Notes under the pieces: model-generated
What the model saw: the letters and a program-made list of their open reading frames with translations, nothing else
Told to the model about the DNA's origin: nothing
Database searches by the model: none
Origin: Neoscytalidium dimidiatum
Taxonomy: Eukaryota; Ascomycota; Dothideomycetes; Botryosphaeriales; Botryosphaeriaceae
DNA length: 64,000 bases
Direction of reading: 5' to 3'
NCBI GenBank assembly: GCA_037367355.1
Contig: CM074701.1
Coordinates: 1,922,001 to 1,986,000, forward strand
Program-made: the position numbers and the translations under genes
Part shown: one piece after another, positions 44,209 to 56,242 of the stretch
Layout of the letters: each line of letters starts with the position of its first letter
How positions within the stretch are numbered: the first letter of the stretch is position 1

Positions 44209-45222
44209 TGTGAGATACTCTCGTTGTGACAGTTTTGGATCCAATTGGCATTGCTATCGGCATCGGTACGTAAATTGGTGTTTGGGAAAAGGTCAAAAGC
44301 GAATGGCAAGTATTCATTTGCCTTTCGCATTCTTTCCCCCCTTTAATCTTTTTTTACTAGTTGTTTGGTATTGGATTGGAGAGGCACTTTGACGGGTTGT
44401 CACCATATTTCTCTCCATCTTCCAGCTATCCATACCTACAGTCGACAGAACCTGGCTTGACTTGGCGATGGCGACGCATGTTTCATGCGACTTGAGAAGA
44501 CCGTTCCGGCTCTAATTGGAGTTTTCTTAATTTGGCGTAACTTTTCTGCAGTAGTCTCGATTTTCCATTGAGTTACGAAGTTGATGATGACGAGTCATGG
44601 GGAAAAAGCGAGCGAGTTGGGTGAGAGAAAAGAGACGAATGCTTCAAAACGAAAATTCACGAAGCCATAAAATGTAGAAACTTTCTTCAACACTTTATCT
44701 CCATCGGCATCCTTTCGGTCTTGAGTTGTTCATCCTGGCGATGAGTTTAAAGAATAATACATGTGATGACCGCGTTGCCATTGGCTTCAGTGAATCGTGC
44801 GCAGAGTTATAAAATGGCTAGGCATTTATAGAGAAGGTTTTAAGCAAGCACATATCCAGAAAATGACCTTCATCAACAGCAGGGAGCAGTCTGGAGGGAA
44901 CTATCATGAGGCTACTAGTTGACTTAGAATTCCTGATAGAAGATAGGGCGGTAATAGCATTAGAACTACCTGGTGTAGGTAGGCCACGATTAGACGGCAG
45001 TGTAGGTCAGGCCGTGAGGAGCGGGTTAATCAACTCATCACAAAGCTACAACAAGAGACGGGCTTGAGTATGCATTTCGCCCCTAGCCTGTCAGAACTTC
45101 ACATTGCACCGCCCAATTTCGGCGGGTACCCAGTTCTCCCGGCTGATGATTTGTGCTAAGAAGAAAAGGATATGCGCTGACCATGACGCTAATTACCAAA
45201 GGAAGGGAAGATGCTGATATTC
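44209..45222. other. Gene-free convergent region
   Basis: About 1 kb, AT-rich, between two convergent 3' ends. No gene signature is visible. Confidence 0.6.
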
Positions 45223-47495
45223 TCAATGCGCGAATCGGAAATCTAAGCGCTTATTACCTCTATCTCGGGTCGTAGCTAGATAAATCTCCTTCTCGTCGTG
45301 GCTCATCGCATTCCATATCGCTTCGCGACGGCTGCCGGGGGAAAAGAATCAGAACGTGTGGAGGATATAATATTTTCAGATAAACATACCGGTTGATTGT
45401 TACGTAAAAGAACTTTGTCCCTACAAAGAGCAGGATGTTGAAGAGACAGAAGCCGATAAGCACTTTATTGCCGTGCGTGTAGAAAGGCTTGTCCTCGTCG
45501 CGGTAGATCTGGATTTCATCTTTACTTAGTCCCTTGCTGGCTAGGTAGGTTCTGGAGTGTTTCTTCAAGCATAACTTACGTTTGATCCAATGATGCTATC
45601 TGCCTGGACGCACATGTTATATAACGCAGAAGCCACTGTTCGCGTCCGCACCGTTCCTGCATTGCGGCTCGTTATGGCCACCAAAATCTACGATGCACAC
45701 ATTAACCTTGCCGTCCGCATATTCAAGAGGGATCTCATAGCAGACTTACCGCATGTACATATGGGAACCCAACTAGCAGCGCAATAAGCAAATAACGCAA
45801 TCCCGCCGGTGCGAACACCGGCAGCCAAACCAACGCGACCAGGAGCGGCAGACTCCACAGCTGACCAACAGTCGCCAGGAGAAACCTTTCATTGACCTTC
45901 TCAGACAGCCACGTCCAGAATAGAAGCTGAATGATGTACAAGCACAACGGCGGTATGACGAGCAGATTCGTGTCGAACGTGTCGAAACCAAAGCTCCGGA
46001 GCTGCAGTGTCAAGTACGCCGTCATGGGATACTGCGGCACGAAAGCGGTCAGGCCGAGCAGGTACAGCGGCCACATGTGCCAATCGGCGAGGCATTCCAG
46101 GAGCATTTTCGGCGTGACGGCCTGGCGGTTGTGCATGTCGCCCTTGGACGGGTCGTCGCGCAGCACGCGGTTGACCATGATGCGCTCCTGGCGCGTCGTG
46201 AACCAGCCGTCCTCGCCGCGGAACGCGCTCGCCGTCTGCGTCGGCCCCGGCGGCAGGTAGTACCAGGAGAAGACGCCGATGGCGCCCGTCAGCGCGCCCT
46301 CGAGGAAGAAGAGCCACTGCCAGCCGGCGGCGCCGAGGAAGCCGCGCAGGCGGAGGAGGATGTAGGCGAGAAAGGCGGACGTGATGTCGGTGGCTTTGGA
46401 GGAGACCCAGAACCAGGAGAGGCGGGTCGGCAGCTCAGAGCTCGTATACCAATAGCTGAGGTAGAGAATCTGTTCCGGGATGAAGCCGCCCTCGAGGGTT
46501 CCAAGGAGGCAGCGAGTCAGGAAGAAGGACTTGCGGCCTGTGATGAAGGCTTGGAGACTGGCGATGGCGCTCCAGGAGACCATTTGGATGGGGATCCAGT
46601 TGTCCGGGCCGAGCCACTTGGAGACCAGCTGGGAGGGAAGCTCGGCGAGAAGGAAGCTGACGTAGAAGATTGTCTGGCCGTAGTTGTAGTCGTTGGTGGT
46701 CAGGCCCAGGTCGTCGAGCATATTGTCCGATAGTGCTTGCGCGATGTTGCCTCGATCCAGTTGTAGCGCGAAAAACATAATGCACACCCATGCACAGATC
46801 CGTTTGTCGATCTGCAAATATCAGTGGGAGAAATTCATTGCATTGGGTAACGGATATTCATTTCTTTGCATGCAATACCAAATGGCACCGCTGAGCGAGA
46901 TACACCAGGAAGCATGGTGGTAGTTGAGCAACAAAAGGAACTCGCCAGAACGACTAAAGCAGCACGCGAGAGAAACAGAGACGTGCGCCCTGATCTGGAC
47001 CACGATCCCAAAATGCTCTATACTGCATCTCGCTTCGCAGCACAAGATGACAAAGCAGCATCTGAGGGAGCGTTCGCAGCAGTGTGGTAATCCGTTTCGG
47101 GATGATTGTCAACATACCTTGCGCACAACCCGCCTCTCCTCCTCCGGTTCCCACTCGAAGTCCGGATCGTACCGATGCAATCCTTCATAGCCTTCTACCG
47201 GACGGTAATACCTCTCTAGTCCGGACGTGGCGAATGTGGGGTCTGCCCTCGCCGTATTACCTACAGCTTCCTCGATCCGGAGGTCGTTCTTCTTCGCGTA
47301 GCCAATCTCGTCGATGGTGCTCGGTGATGCCATTTCCTCAAACGCATTGGCCTCCGCCGCCGCGAAAGTGTACTGGGTCGCTGTGAAGGGCGACTGCTCG
47401 CTCGGGCTCCCCATGTACGGGCTGGAGCCAGCAGTGGCCAGCTTCAGCCACGAGGGCTGTCGGCGGTGTTGGCGCCGGCCCTTCGAGAAGCCCAT
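45223..47495 (-). CDS. MFS transporter, allantoate permease (Dal5) family, Soa1-like candidate
   Basis: Plasma-membrane anion:cation symporter of the major facilitator superfamily. Five exons at 47495-47118, 46811-45750, 45687-45580, 45508-45390 and 45331-45223 give 591 residues. The first 126 residues are a long hydrophilic N-terminus ending EEERRVVRK. The membrane part starts IDKRICAWVCIMFFALQLDRGNIAQAL, the Dal5-type first helix with the D-R-x-N signature. It continues with GFIPEQILYLSYWYT and a C-terminal IYRDEDKPFYTHGN loop, both typical of the family. Intron 1 is 306 nt, much longer than the others. The gene is divergent from a TauD-type dioxygenase. In yeast the family member Soa1 takes up organic sulfonates, so a sulfonate substrate is a good guess. 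Confidence 0.88.
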
Positions 47496-48527
47496 GCTGA
47501 TGACGACGAGACGCAGCGCTCAGAAAAGGGAAGAAGGAAACAACGATCGGACGGCGAACGGCAAAAAAAGCTCAAGGAAGCCGGGAGAGGCCCGTGGTAG
47601 GCGGCTCGAGAGAGGCAGCCCGATGGGAGTCGGGTGTGCTGGCCGGGCTGCAGCTGCAGGGCGGCATGCCGTCCAAGTATCTCCAGCCAATGTGCGTCGT
47701 AAGGCGAGCACGTCAGAAGAATGGGCCATGGTGAGCTCGAGCACAGTCGGCGGTCTGTGTTTCGAATGCCCCGACGGGGTGAGGATGTTCAGGCGACTGC
47801 TGCGCATGGTCCAGCGGATTGCGTGATTTGACCAGGAGCTCGCGTGCAACACCGCGAATCCGCTGCGTACGCTGCGCCCGCCAACCTGCGCTGGCCAACC
47901 ACAGTCGCCAGAGGCGTTTCAGGTGCAAGGGTGCCCATTACCCCGAGTTCCGAAATAGGACGAGCAGTAATATATTCTGCGTCAGGAGGGTAGATGACTT
48001 ACGCCGCTCCCTTGATTGGCGCTGCTTCGGTCTTGGACAACACCAATTGCAACATCTACACCTTTGTTGGACATGATATTCGGACAGTCAGCAGAGGCAG
48101 CACCAAAGGAAACCCGAGCTTGGCAAACGGTACATGCCCGGAGATAAGATCTTTGGTTACGTTACCATCCCGCGATATCGCTTCTGCCCAGCCCTCATGA
48201 CGGAAAGCCCGCCGGCATGGTGCGATCGCAAGTCGGCCTGATTGGAAGAGGCGGCTGGATTCTGCCTCCATTTTGCGGACATAACTGCACTAAAAAATGG
48301 TGGATCTCATGAGACGTCCAAAGCCACCCCGCTTTGCGCAGCGACGTTGCATAGACGAGCTCGGCGATTGGTGTTGCCCCTCCGATTTTCCACTGCCGTG
48401 CCTTGGCTGCGCCCTATACTTAAACTCCAGACGCCCCTCGCACTAGGTGAATTTGTCTTCGGACGAGTCCTTCTCGAATCACTCATCCAGAAGCTTACCT
48501 TGACCTCAGGCCTCTCAATTCTCAAAG
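47496..48527. promoter_or_regulatory. Divergent region between the transporter and dioxygenase genes
   Basis: About 1 kb between the two start codons. If the genes form a sulfonate module, sulfur-control sites are expected here. I looked for the Cys3/MetR-type palindrome ATGRYRYCAT and did not find a convincing one by eye. Confidence 0.45.
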
Positions 48528-49760
48528 ATGGCTCCTGCCGCGGTTGACCAACAGAAGATAGAGCTCCCGCCGGCTCCTGTCCGCGGTCCTCTGGATTACA
48601 AAGTCGCCTTCAACTATGGGCCGAGATCCTACCAAAAGGAGGCTGAGGAGAAGGGTAGCGAGAAGCACGCACCCGCCAAGTACCCTCACTACCTGCCCGT
48701 CTGGCCGTCTACGACGTAAGAAGACCTCGCTGCATGTAGCGAAGTCTGCTAACAAGTGCCAGCTACCCGCCGCTGGAACCCTTCGAGCATTACGACCACG
48801 GCAAGGATGCTGACCCCTCATTCCCCCACCTTTTCGCCACCGGCCAACACAGGCCTTTGGCACCCAAGATTGGCTCTGAGGTTACCGGCGTGCAACTGAG
48901 CAAGTTGTCGGACAAGGCCAAGGATGAGCTGGCACTCTTCGTGGCTCAGAGGAAGGCAGTCGGTATGTGAACCAATGGCAGACTGTCCAGTGTTTGGATG
49001 CTCATACGGAACAGCTTTCCGCGACCAGGATCTCGCGGACTTGCCCATCCAGGAGGCATTGGACTTTGGTGGCTACTTCGGGAGGCACCACATTCACGTC
49101 TCGAGCGGTGCACCAGAAGGTTACCCAGAGATTCATCTTGTGCACCGTGGTGCCGATGAGACCACTGCCAGAGACTTCTTCCAGGAGAGGACTAACTCAA
49201 TTACCTGGCACTCTGACGTGACTTTTGAGCAGCAGCCCCCGGGCACCACCTTCCTGTACCTCCTCGACGGACCCGAGGCTGGTGGAGACACCATCTTCGC
49301 AAGCATGGTCGAGGCGTACAACCGCCTGTCTCCCGAGTTCCAGAAGAGGTTGCATGGCCTCAAGGCCATCCACTCGGGCTTCGAGCAAGCAGAAGCTAGC
49401 AGAGCCCGTGGTGGTGTTGTCCGCCGTACTCCAGTTGCCAATGAGCACCCTCTCGTCCGGACACACCCCGTGACCGGCGAGAAGGCTCTGTTCGTGAACG
49501 CTCAGTTCACCCGCCGTATTGTGGGACTGAAGAAGGAGGAGAGTGACTTGATACTCAAGTTCCTCTTCGACCACATTGCCTCGGGCGCTGATTTCCAGGC
49601 TCGTCTCAAGTGGGAGCCTGGCACTGTCGTCGTCTGGGACAACCGTGTCACTACTCACACCGCTATCCTGGACTGGGACGATGGCCACCGCCGCCATCTT
49701 GCCCGCATCACGCCTCAGGCGGAGCGTCCGTTCGAAACGCCCTTTGAGGAGAAGAATTAG
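48528..49760 (+). CDS. TauD/Jlp1-type Fe(II)/2-oxoglutarate dioxygenase
   Basis: Non-haem iron enzyme expected to release sulfite from a sulfonate such as taurine. Exons 48528-48715, 48763-48962 and 49015-49760 give 377 residues; introns are 47 and 52 nt. Motifs visible are PKIGSEVTGVQLSKL near residue 110, WHSDVTFEQQPPG (the H-x-D iron ligands), LYLLDGPEAGGDT, and the C-terminal WDNRVTTHTAILDW with HRRHLARITP, which supply the distal His and the 2-oxoglutarate Arg. Length and order agree with yeast Jlp1 and bacterial TauD relatives. Other members hydroxylate herbicides or other acids, so the substrate is not proven. The head-to-head Dal5-type transporter supports sulfonate use. Confidence 0.92.
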
Positions 49761-50448
49761 AGTTCTGTAGAGTGATTTAGAGGTACAGGTATCCGGTTTT
49801 CGACAAAAGTGTCGACGTTGGCGCTGGCGGGTGTACAAAATTGCGGACTGGTGGCCGGATGCTTGCCTAGTAGTTCATGTCTGTAATGTGTCTGATGACG
49901 AAATCGATGCTGCATATGAGATCTGTTTGGAGGCATGCGTTGACCCATTGGTGATATAGACGCGCAGACATGTGAGCTGTGGGGGCTCGCACTACACATT
50001 CGTGGAGTTGGATGTCTCGACGCTTCGTGTATATCCTGCCAATTTGCTATTGTAATAGCGACTGAGCTAGCAACACATCCATCTGCTCCGAGGGTAGATT
50101 CCGGCCATTAGTTGCCGTAAAAGTTATGTTGAGCTGCGCATGAGGCAAAGTAGTGTAACAGGACGAGACCGTGAAATTAACCCGAAAGCGAGGCTCCTCA
50201 AGGGCGGACAATAGGATAACAAAGCATCTGTAAGGGCTCCTGCAGCGGATTAGGTGAGAGGTGAGTGGCAGGAGTTATCTGGTCGGCGGACAGAGAGCAG
50301 CACAGGACCGCCGCCCGCACGCCAAGGCTCGGGAATGCTAAGTCATCAGCCTTTTCGCCGGCATTCGCACCTCCATCGGAGCCCTTGTGAACCGCAGCAA
50401 ACCACCGCCAACCCCAACCGTCCATCTCCGCTCCCCAGGTCCGCCATC
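49761..50448. other. Intergenic region before ATP5
   Basis: About 0.7 kb: 3' flank of the dioxygenase and the promoter of the OSCP gene, with a CT-rich leader at 50395-50448. No other element is visible. Confidence 0.55.
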
Positions 50449-51474
50449 ATGTTCGCCGCCCGGGCTCTCTCTCGCGCTGCGCGCACCGCCGCTCCCCGCG
50501 TTGCGCGCCCTGCTGTCGCTCCTCGCGTCGTCGCTACCAGGACCTACGCCCAAGCCGCCAACACCCAGTCCGTCAAGCCACCCGTTGCCCTGTACGGCGT
50601 CGATGGCACCTACGCCAGCGCTCTGGTACGTTCCCCGCGCTCCAGCTCGCACAATTGCAAGGAATTGGCCATCTTCCGAGATGGAACGGCCCCGAATTGG
50701 CGGATGTAATGGTTGGGGAAAAGAGGGAAAATCGCGGCACGAGCATCGGGACGGAATCACGTATCGAAACCACAGAAAGTTCGCAAGTTCCGCTGACTGG
50801 CATTCTTTGCGCACCACCAGTACACTGCCGCGGCCAAGACCTCTACCCTCGAGCCCGTCGCCAAGGCTCTCGAAAACCTGAACAACGTCTTCAAGAAGGA
50901 TGCAAAGCTCTCCGAGGTTCTTTCCGCCCCGACCCTGTCCGAGACCGACAAGAAGCAGATCGTCGCCGAGCTGCAGAAGCTCGTGGGTACCCAGGACAAG
51001 GAAGGCATTGTCAAGAACTTCCTCGAGACCCTCGCCGAGAATAACAGGCTCGGCCTGCTCCAACCCGTCACCGAGAAGTTCGCCCAGCTCATGAGCGCCT
51101 ACCGCGGCGAGATCGAGCTCAACGTGACTAGCGCCCAGGTAAGGCCGAACAGTCGGAGGATACAAAGGCACCCATCAACACGTGTGGATCTGATTGGCTG
51201 ACGCGGGTCGCAGCCGCTGGACAACAAGGTCCTCAACCGTCTCGAGAGCGCCGTCTCCAAGTCTCCCTACGCCCAGGGCAAGAAGCTCAAGGTCGTCCCC
51301 AAGGTCCGTGCTAACGTCTCCCATCCATCTGGAGCATCCGTCGACTAACACGGACTGCAGGTCAACCCCGACATTAAGGGCGGTCTCATCGTCGAGATTG
51401 GCGACAGGACCATCGACCTGAGCGTCTCCTCTAAGCTCGCTAGGATGAACAAGCTTCTGCAGGACACTTTGTAA
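50449..51474 (+). CDS. ATP5: Mitochondrial ATP synthase subunit 5 (OSCP)
   Basis: Peripheral-stalk subunit of the F1Fo ATP synthase that links F1 to the stator. Four exons at 50449-50625, 50821-51138, 51214-51303 and 51361-51474 give 232 residues. The N-terminus is an Arg/Ala-rich mitochondrial presequence (MFAARALSRAARTAAPR) ending near TRTYAQAA. The mature part begins PPVALYGVDGTYASALYTAA across intron 1, as in fungal OSCP. The C-terminal domain contains VNPDIKGGLIVEIGDRTIDLSVSSKL, the most conserved block of the family. Intron 1 is 195 nt. Confidence 0.96.
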
Positions 51475-52070
51475 ATAATTCTTTCTTCCTGCATATCTCC
51501 TGGACAATCTCAAACCCCACACTCCGATATCGCAAATGGTGTGTCCCCGACATCGTAGAGAGAAGGGGAGGAAAAATGGCCCCCCTTCCAAATCTTGTAT
51601 ACCTATCTAGCTAGGTTCTGAAACGTAGCCGAGAGAGAAATTTTTTGCTGTATGAGTCGTCCCTATTTTTTCCGCAGACGTGAAAGTTTAGAAGTCATCA
51701 CCGTCTCATCTGCGTAAACGCCTGTTGCAGTGACAATCTGACCGCACAAGTGCTGAAATCAACCTTGTGACGTCAGTGCCTGTAGGAAACGCTTATTGAG
51801 AGTGTGCATATATCGGGGCCGATTTCAAAGCACATGCTTAGGGGCCAATTCACGTAATTCTTCCGGGTCGCATGCCGATCAGATCAAAGCATCAGTATGC
51901 TGCCGCATTTTGCGTATTTTTTGCTCAGCTCTATCAAACATCAACAATCGTTAGAGCGATAACTACCGCTTAAGCAAGACAAAGAAAGGAAATTCGCATA
52001 AAACCCGCCATGATCTACACACGTCAGTTGCCAACCCACTCACGAGACCGCCATTTTCGATATCCAAGGT
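51475..52070. other. Convergent 3' region between ATP5 and V-ATPase B
   Basis: About 0.6 kb, AT-rich. No gene signature. Confidence 0.6.
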
Positions 52071-53992
52071 TTACACATCAACCAAATTGCCCTCGCCATT
52101 TTGTTGCTGCTGCTGCTGGTTCTCGCCATCAACCTCGTTGTCCCTAGTGTCCTTGTTGCCACGGCGCTGCTTCCTCTCGTCGGCACGGCGCTGGTAGTAC
52201 TCGTCGAGGACCTTGGCGGGAATGCGGTTAAGCAGGTCCTTGGGGTAGATGCGGAGCAGCGACCAGGCGAGGTCGAGCGACTCGAAGATGGTACGCGACT
52301 CGTAAGCCGACTGCGAGATGAAGGTCTTTTCGAACTTCTCAAGGAACTCGAGCGACAGCTTGTCCTCCGACGACAGAGCTTCCTCACCGACGACAGCCTT
52401 CATGGCGGCGGCGTCACGACCGATGGCGTACTTGGCGTACAGCTGATTGGAGACATCACCGTGGTCCTTGCGAGTGCGACCCTCACCGATAGCAGACTTC
52501 ATAAGACGCGACAGCGAAGGCAAGACGTTAATCGGCGGGTAGACACCCTTGTTGTACAGTTGACGGTCAACGAAAATCTGACCCTCCGTAATGTAACCCG
52601 TCAGATCAGGAATGGGGTGGGTGATATCTGTAACTGTCAGACCTCGCCTTATCTTCAGGTTTGAGAAAACTCACCATCGTTAGGCATTGACAAAATAGGA
52701 ATCTGAGTGATGGAACCGTTCCTGCCCTCCACACGACCGGCGCGCTCATAGATGGTGGACAAGTCAGTGTACATGTAACCAGGGTAACCACGACGACCCG
52801 GGACTTCTTCACGGGCAGCCGAGACCTCACGCAGAGCATCGCAGTACGAAGAAAGATCCGTCAAGATGACCAGGACGTGCTTCTCAAGCTGGTAGGCATA
52901 GTACTCAGCGGTGGTGAGAGCGAGACGAGGCGTGATGATACGTTCGATGCTATTATTAGTGAGTATATGTCACATTAATATCCATTCACACAAACACTTA
53001 CGTGGGGTCGTTGGCCAAGTTGAGGAAGAGCGTGACACGCTCCATACTGCCGTTCTCCTCGAAGTCGCGTGTAAAGAAACGGCTTGTCTCCAAGTTCACA
53101 CCCATAGCACCGAAAACAATCGAGAAGTTATCCTCGTGGTCATCGTGAACGCCCTTAGTGGGCTTGACCAAGCTAGCCTGTCTGCAAATCTGCGCGGCAA
53201 TTTCGTTGTGGGGAAGACCGGCGGCGGAGAAAATAGGGATCTTCTGTCCACGGGCGATGGAGTTCATGGTGTCGATGGCGGAAATACCGGTGGATATCAT
53301 CTCTTCCGGATACACCTTTCGAAACCGGTCAGCTATGCCTTTGGAGAAGAGGATACGGGAAACATACACGGGAGTAGGGGTTGATGGGGCTGCCGTTGAT
53401 GTCAAGATAATCCTCTGCCAGCACCTTAGGGCCCTTGTCGATAGCACGACCAGAGCCGTCAAAGATACGACCCAGCATGTCCTCGGAGACACCGAGCTTC
53501 AAGCTGTGGCCGGAAAACTCGACTTTAGTCTATATCCGTCAGCGATGAAATCCAAGTAGGGGCCCGAAGCCAAGTCTACCTTCTTGACATCGATGCCAGA
53601 CGTGCCCTCGAAGACCTTCCCAGTGTTAGCTCTTGCTGCAGTTAGAACAGTTCCCACAAGTCGCGTACCTGGACAACGGCGCGGTTGCCTATTGGACCGA
53701 CTTATCAGCCAACACTTCCCATACTGTATAAGCTTAGAGCTCCTACCTCTAGCTTCCAGAACCTGACCAGACCGCTCAGTGCCATCTGGCAGCGTCAAAG
53801 AAACGATCTCGTTGAACCTCGGGAATTTGACCTATGTTCGTCGCGTTTGAGCTCGAGCTTCAGACGGGGTATCGGGTGACGATTACAGACATTCTCGAGA
53901 ATAACCAATGGGCCGTTAACACCGCCGATGGTGTTGTAACGTATCCTGGGCTTGACCGACATCATGCGGGGATCTATCGCGGCGGGCGCCAT
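52071..53992 (-). CDS. vma2: Vacuolar H+-ATPase V1 subunit B
   Basis: Non-catalytic nucleotide-binding subunit of the V1 sector, which drives acidification of vacuoles. Eight exons at 53992-53891, 53831-53747, 53688-53669, 53615-53580, 53529-53368, 53315-53002, 52949-52675 and 52627-52071 give 516 residues, the usual length. Exon 3 is 20 nt and exon 4 is 36 nt. Characteristic segments are [36 protein letters not shown] (joined across intron 4), [19 protein letters not shown] (joined across intron 5), [19 protein letters not shown], and the signature [12 protein letters not shown]. The tail is Gln/Asn-rich and short. Identity is certain; minor exon limits could move by a few bases. Confidence 0.95.
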
Positions 53993-56242
53993 TGTTGCAG
54001 ATGTGCGAAATGGAAAGCCTTGAGGGTATCTGGAGCTGCGGGAGCTTGGGCAGGTCGGTGGGAGTCGCGGACGGCCTGCGATCGGAGCTGGGGTATGGAG
54101 GCGGGCAGTGTTATGCAGCTTGGCAGCTAGAGGTTGGGTTGGAGGTCCAGGTGACGCGCACAGGGCAGCAGCCTCTTAGTAAGGCAACGACGCCCCACGA
54201 TAGGCGCCCCATCTCTTAGGCCGTACACCACTCGGGGTGCAAAGACAGTCTACGCTGACGCACGTGCGGATATGCCGTCCTGCATGACCATGGGTTGCAC
54301 ATACTAATTTGACATCGCTGCGTAAGCTTGACGCGACTTGACAAAAGCATCCTTCTTATCTGTAGAGGCTATTACCCACGCATTTCTGGTAAATTGCAAG
54401 CCCAAAATGCACGCGCAAGATAGCCCTAAACGCATGCTACGGAAATATGCCAATGTATTGATAGATACGTCTATGCTGACGTATGGCGTTTTGGAAATAG
54501 CTAAGCGTTCTGTAGCGTTACAGGCTATTCTTATAGTCGGCGGCAGGTTCTAGTGTTCCAATGTTCCTTGGAATGAAGTAGACTGACAAAGGCGAAATGG
54601 TAAGCTTAATACAAATCCTTACGGAAATGAAGCATTCAATCCCTTGTTGATCGTCTATCTTGAAATCGTGTATCATCTATAACTGCTTAAAGGTATCTCA
54701 TAAGACATGCAATTTGACCCTGCAGATAAGCAACCCAAGGAACACTAATTTCTGACACCAATATTCTGCGCAAAACATAAGCAACCAGATCAGGGTCCAT
54801 ACTGTCTTAAGAAGAGGTCTGTCATACAGAGTTGAAGCAGCTGTATTGACTTAAATGATTTCAACTGATTCATCGAAACGATTGCTGCAACGCTGATGTA
54901 TGCCATTCCAACATGATATTGCAATTTTTAATAGAATTAACAGCGCATGGTTTCGCTCACCGGGCTCCAGTATACGACATAGAGGACTGGGAATATGAAG
55001 AACCGTACTGCTGCCCTTCTTTCAGGTACGCGAATCGCCGATCGTGCAGCGGTGAGGGCTGTCACGATGTTATTTGAGGCATTATCCGAAACTCAGGCCA
55101 CAGGAGAATTCTCGACGAAATATGTTTGGGAAACATATGGATAACTGTACCATTGTGCATTGTTTCTGCAGAGCGATGCGGAGGAGCTTTTCGGGCAATT
55201 TGAAGACCCATAAAATAGGAATGGTTCTTCGCACGTGGTACGCTGCAAGATTGGCACGAATGAGACATCAGCGAGTGAAAAGCTGGAAGGGCACCCAGGA
55301 GGTAAATCGAGCCCTGCAGCGAGTTATTTTCCAACGCAACGGCCTCTCGATTCGACGGCTAAGTTACACGGCTGATGACGGGATGGCGAGCGCGTCGCGG
55401 CGATGATGGCGCGAAGCTTATAGAAAAGCTCGGAGAAACCTTCGGCGGCAAAGGCGCTAAGCCGTCTAGGGCGCGACCGACCGCTGTTCGGGGAGTCCTG
55501 CTGCCAACGTTCGACACCACATCTCGACCAGCCCATCACCTCCCCGACCGCCTCGTCCCCAGATCCGCTCCTGCGCCCGTCCCGGACCGTCTTGACATGG
55601 CGTCGTCGTCCCTCGTCACTCTGTGATTCGACCCTCCGCGTCCATTGCACTCTGCAATCACACTCGTTCGTGCCCTGCGCGCGCCCAACCTCCCGTCGGC
55701 GGATGCGCGCCTCCCGACGTGTTGCCCGCCTGCACCGCCTTCACACCGCACGAGAATAGCTCCAGAGACGTCCTCCCGCGCGTCGCTGGCCGTTGCGCAT
55801 TGGGGTCCATTTTAGCAGTCGCCTGCTGACTCCGATCGCAAGTCAGCTCCGGCACTTGCCGCTGCGCCTTGGTACCCTGACACTACCCACAACACCACTC
55901 TCGACGGCGAAGCCACCGTCGAACTCACCTACGCGCTTTAAGTTGACACGCTCCCTGCGCGCTGTGTCGACAGCCGTGCGTCGCGCCGGTATACCCCACA
56001 CCCCGGACCCACTCCACTTCACGCGACCGCTACAACATACGTGGATGCTATTCTGGTCAGCGTGAGCACAGGCTTATCGTGACCCCCTCTGAACAGTGCC
56101 ACAACGAACGCGCCTCTACCCGCGCACTTCGCTCATACTACAAGTCTTGTTTGTGGATACGCCCACTCCGGCAGAGGGTTCGCTCTCCGAGGGCCACGGG
56201 AGACAGGTCGCCGCAGTCGATCTGTAGTCTCCAAGGGTCAAG
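53993..56242. other. Gene-free stretch between V-ATPase B and the LIM-binding adaptor gene
   Basis: About 2.25 kb. The left end is the V-ATPase B promoter, with CACGTG near 54259-54264. The middle (54300-55000) is AT-rich and empty. From about 55,480 the sequence is CT-rich with many small upstream ATGs, and I read it as a long 5' leader and promoter of the adaptor gene. No recognisable protein is coded. Confidence 0.5.
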
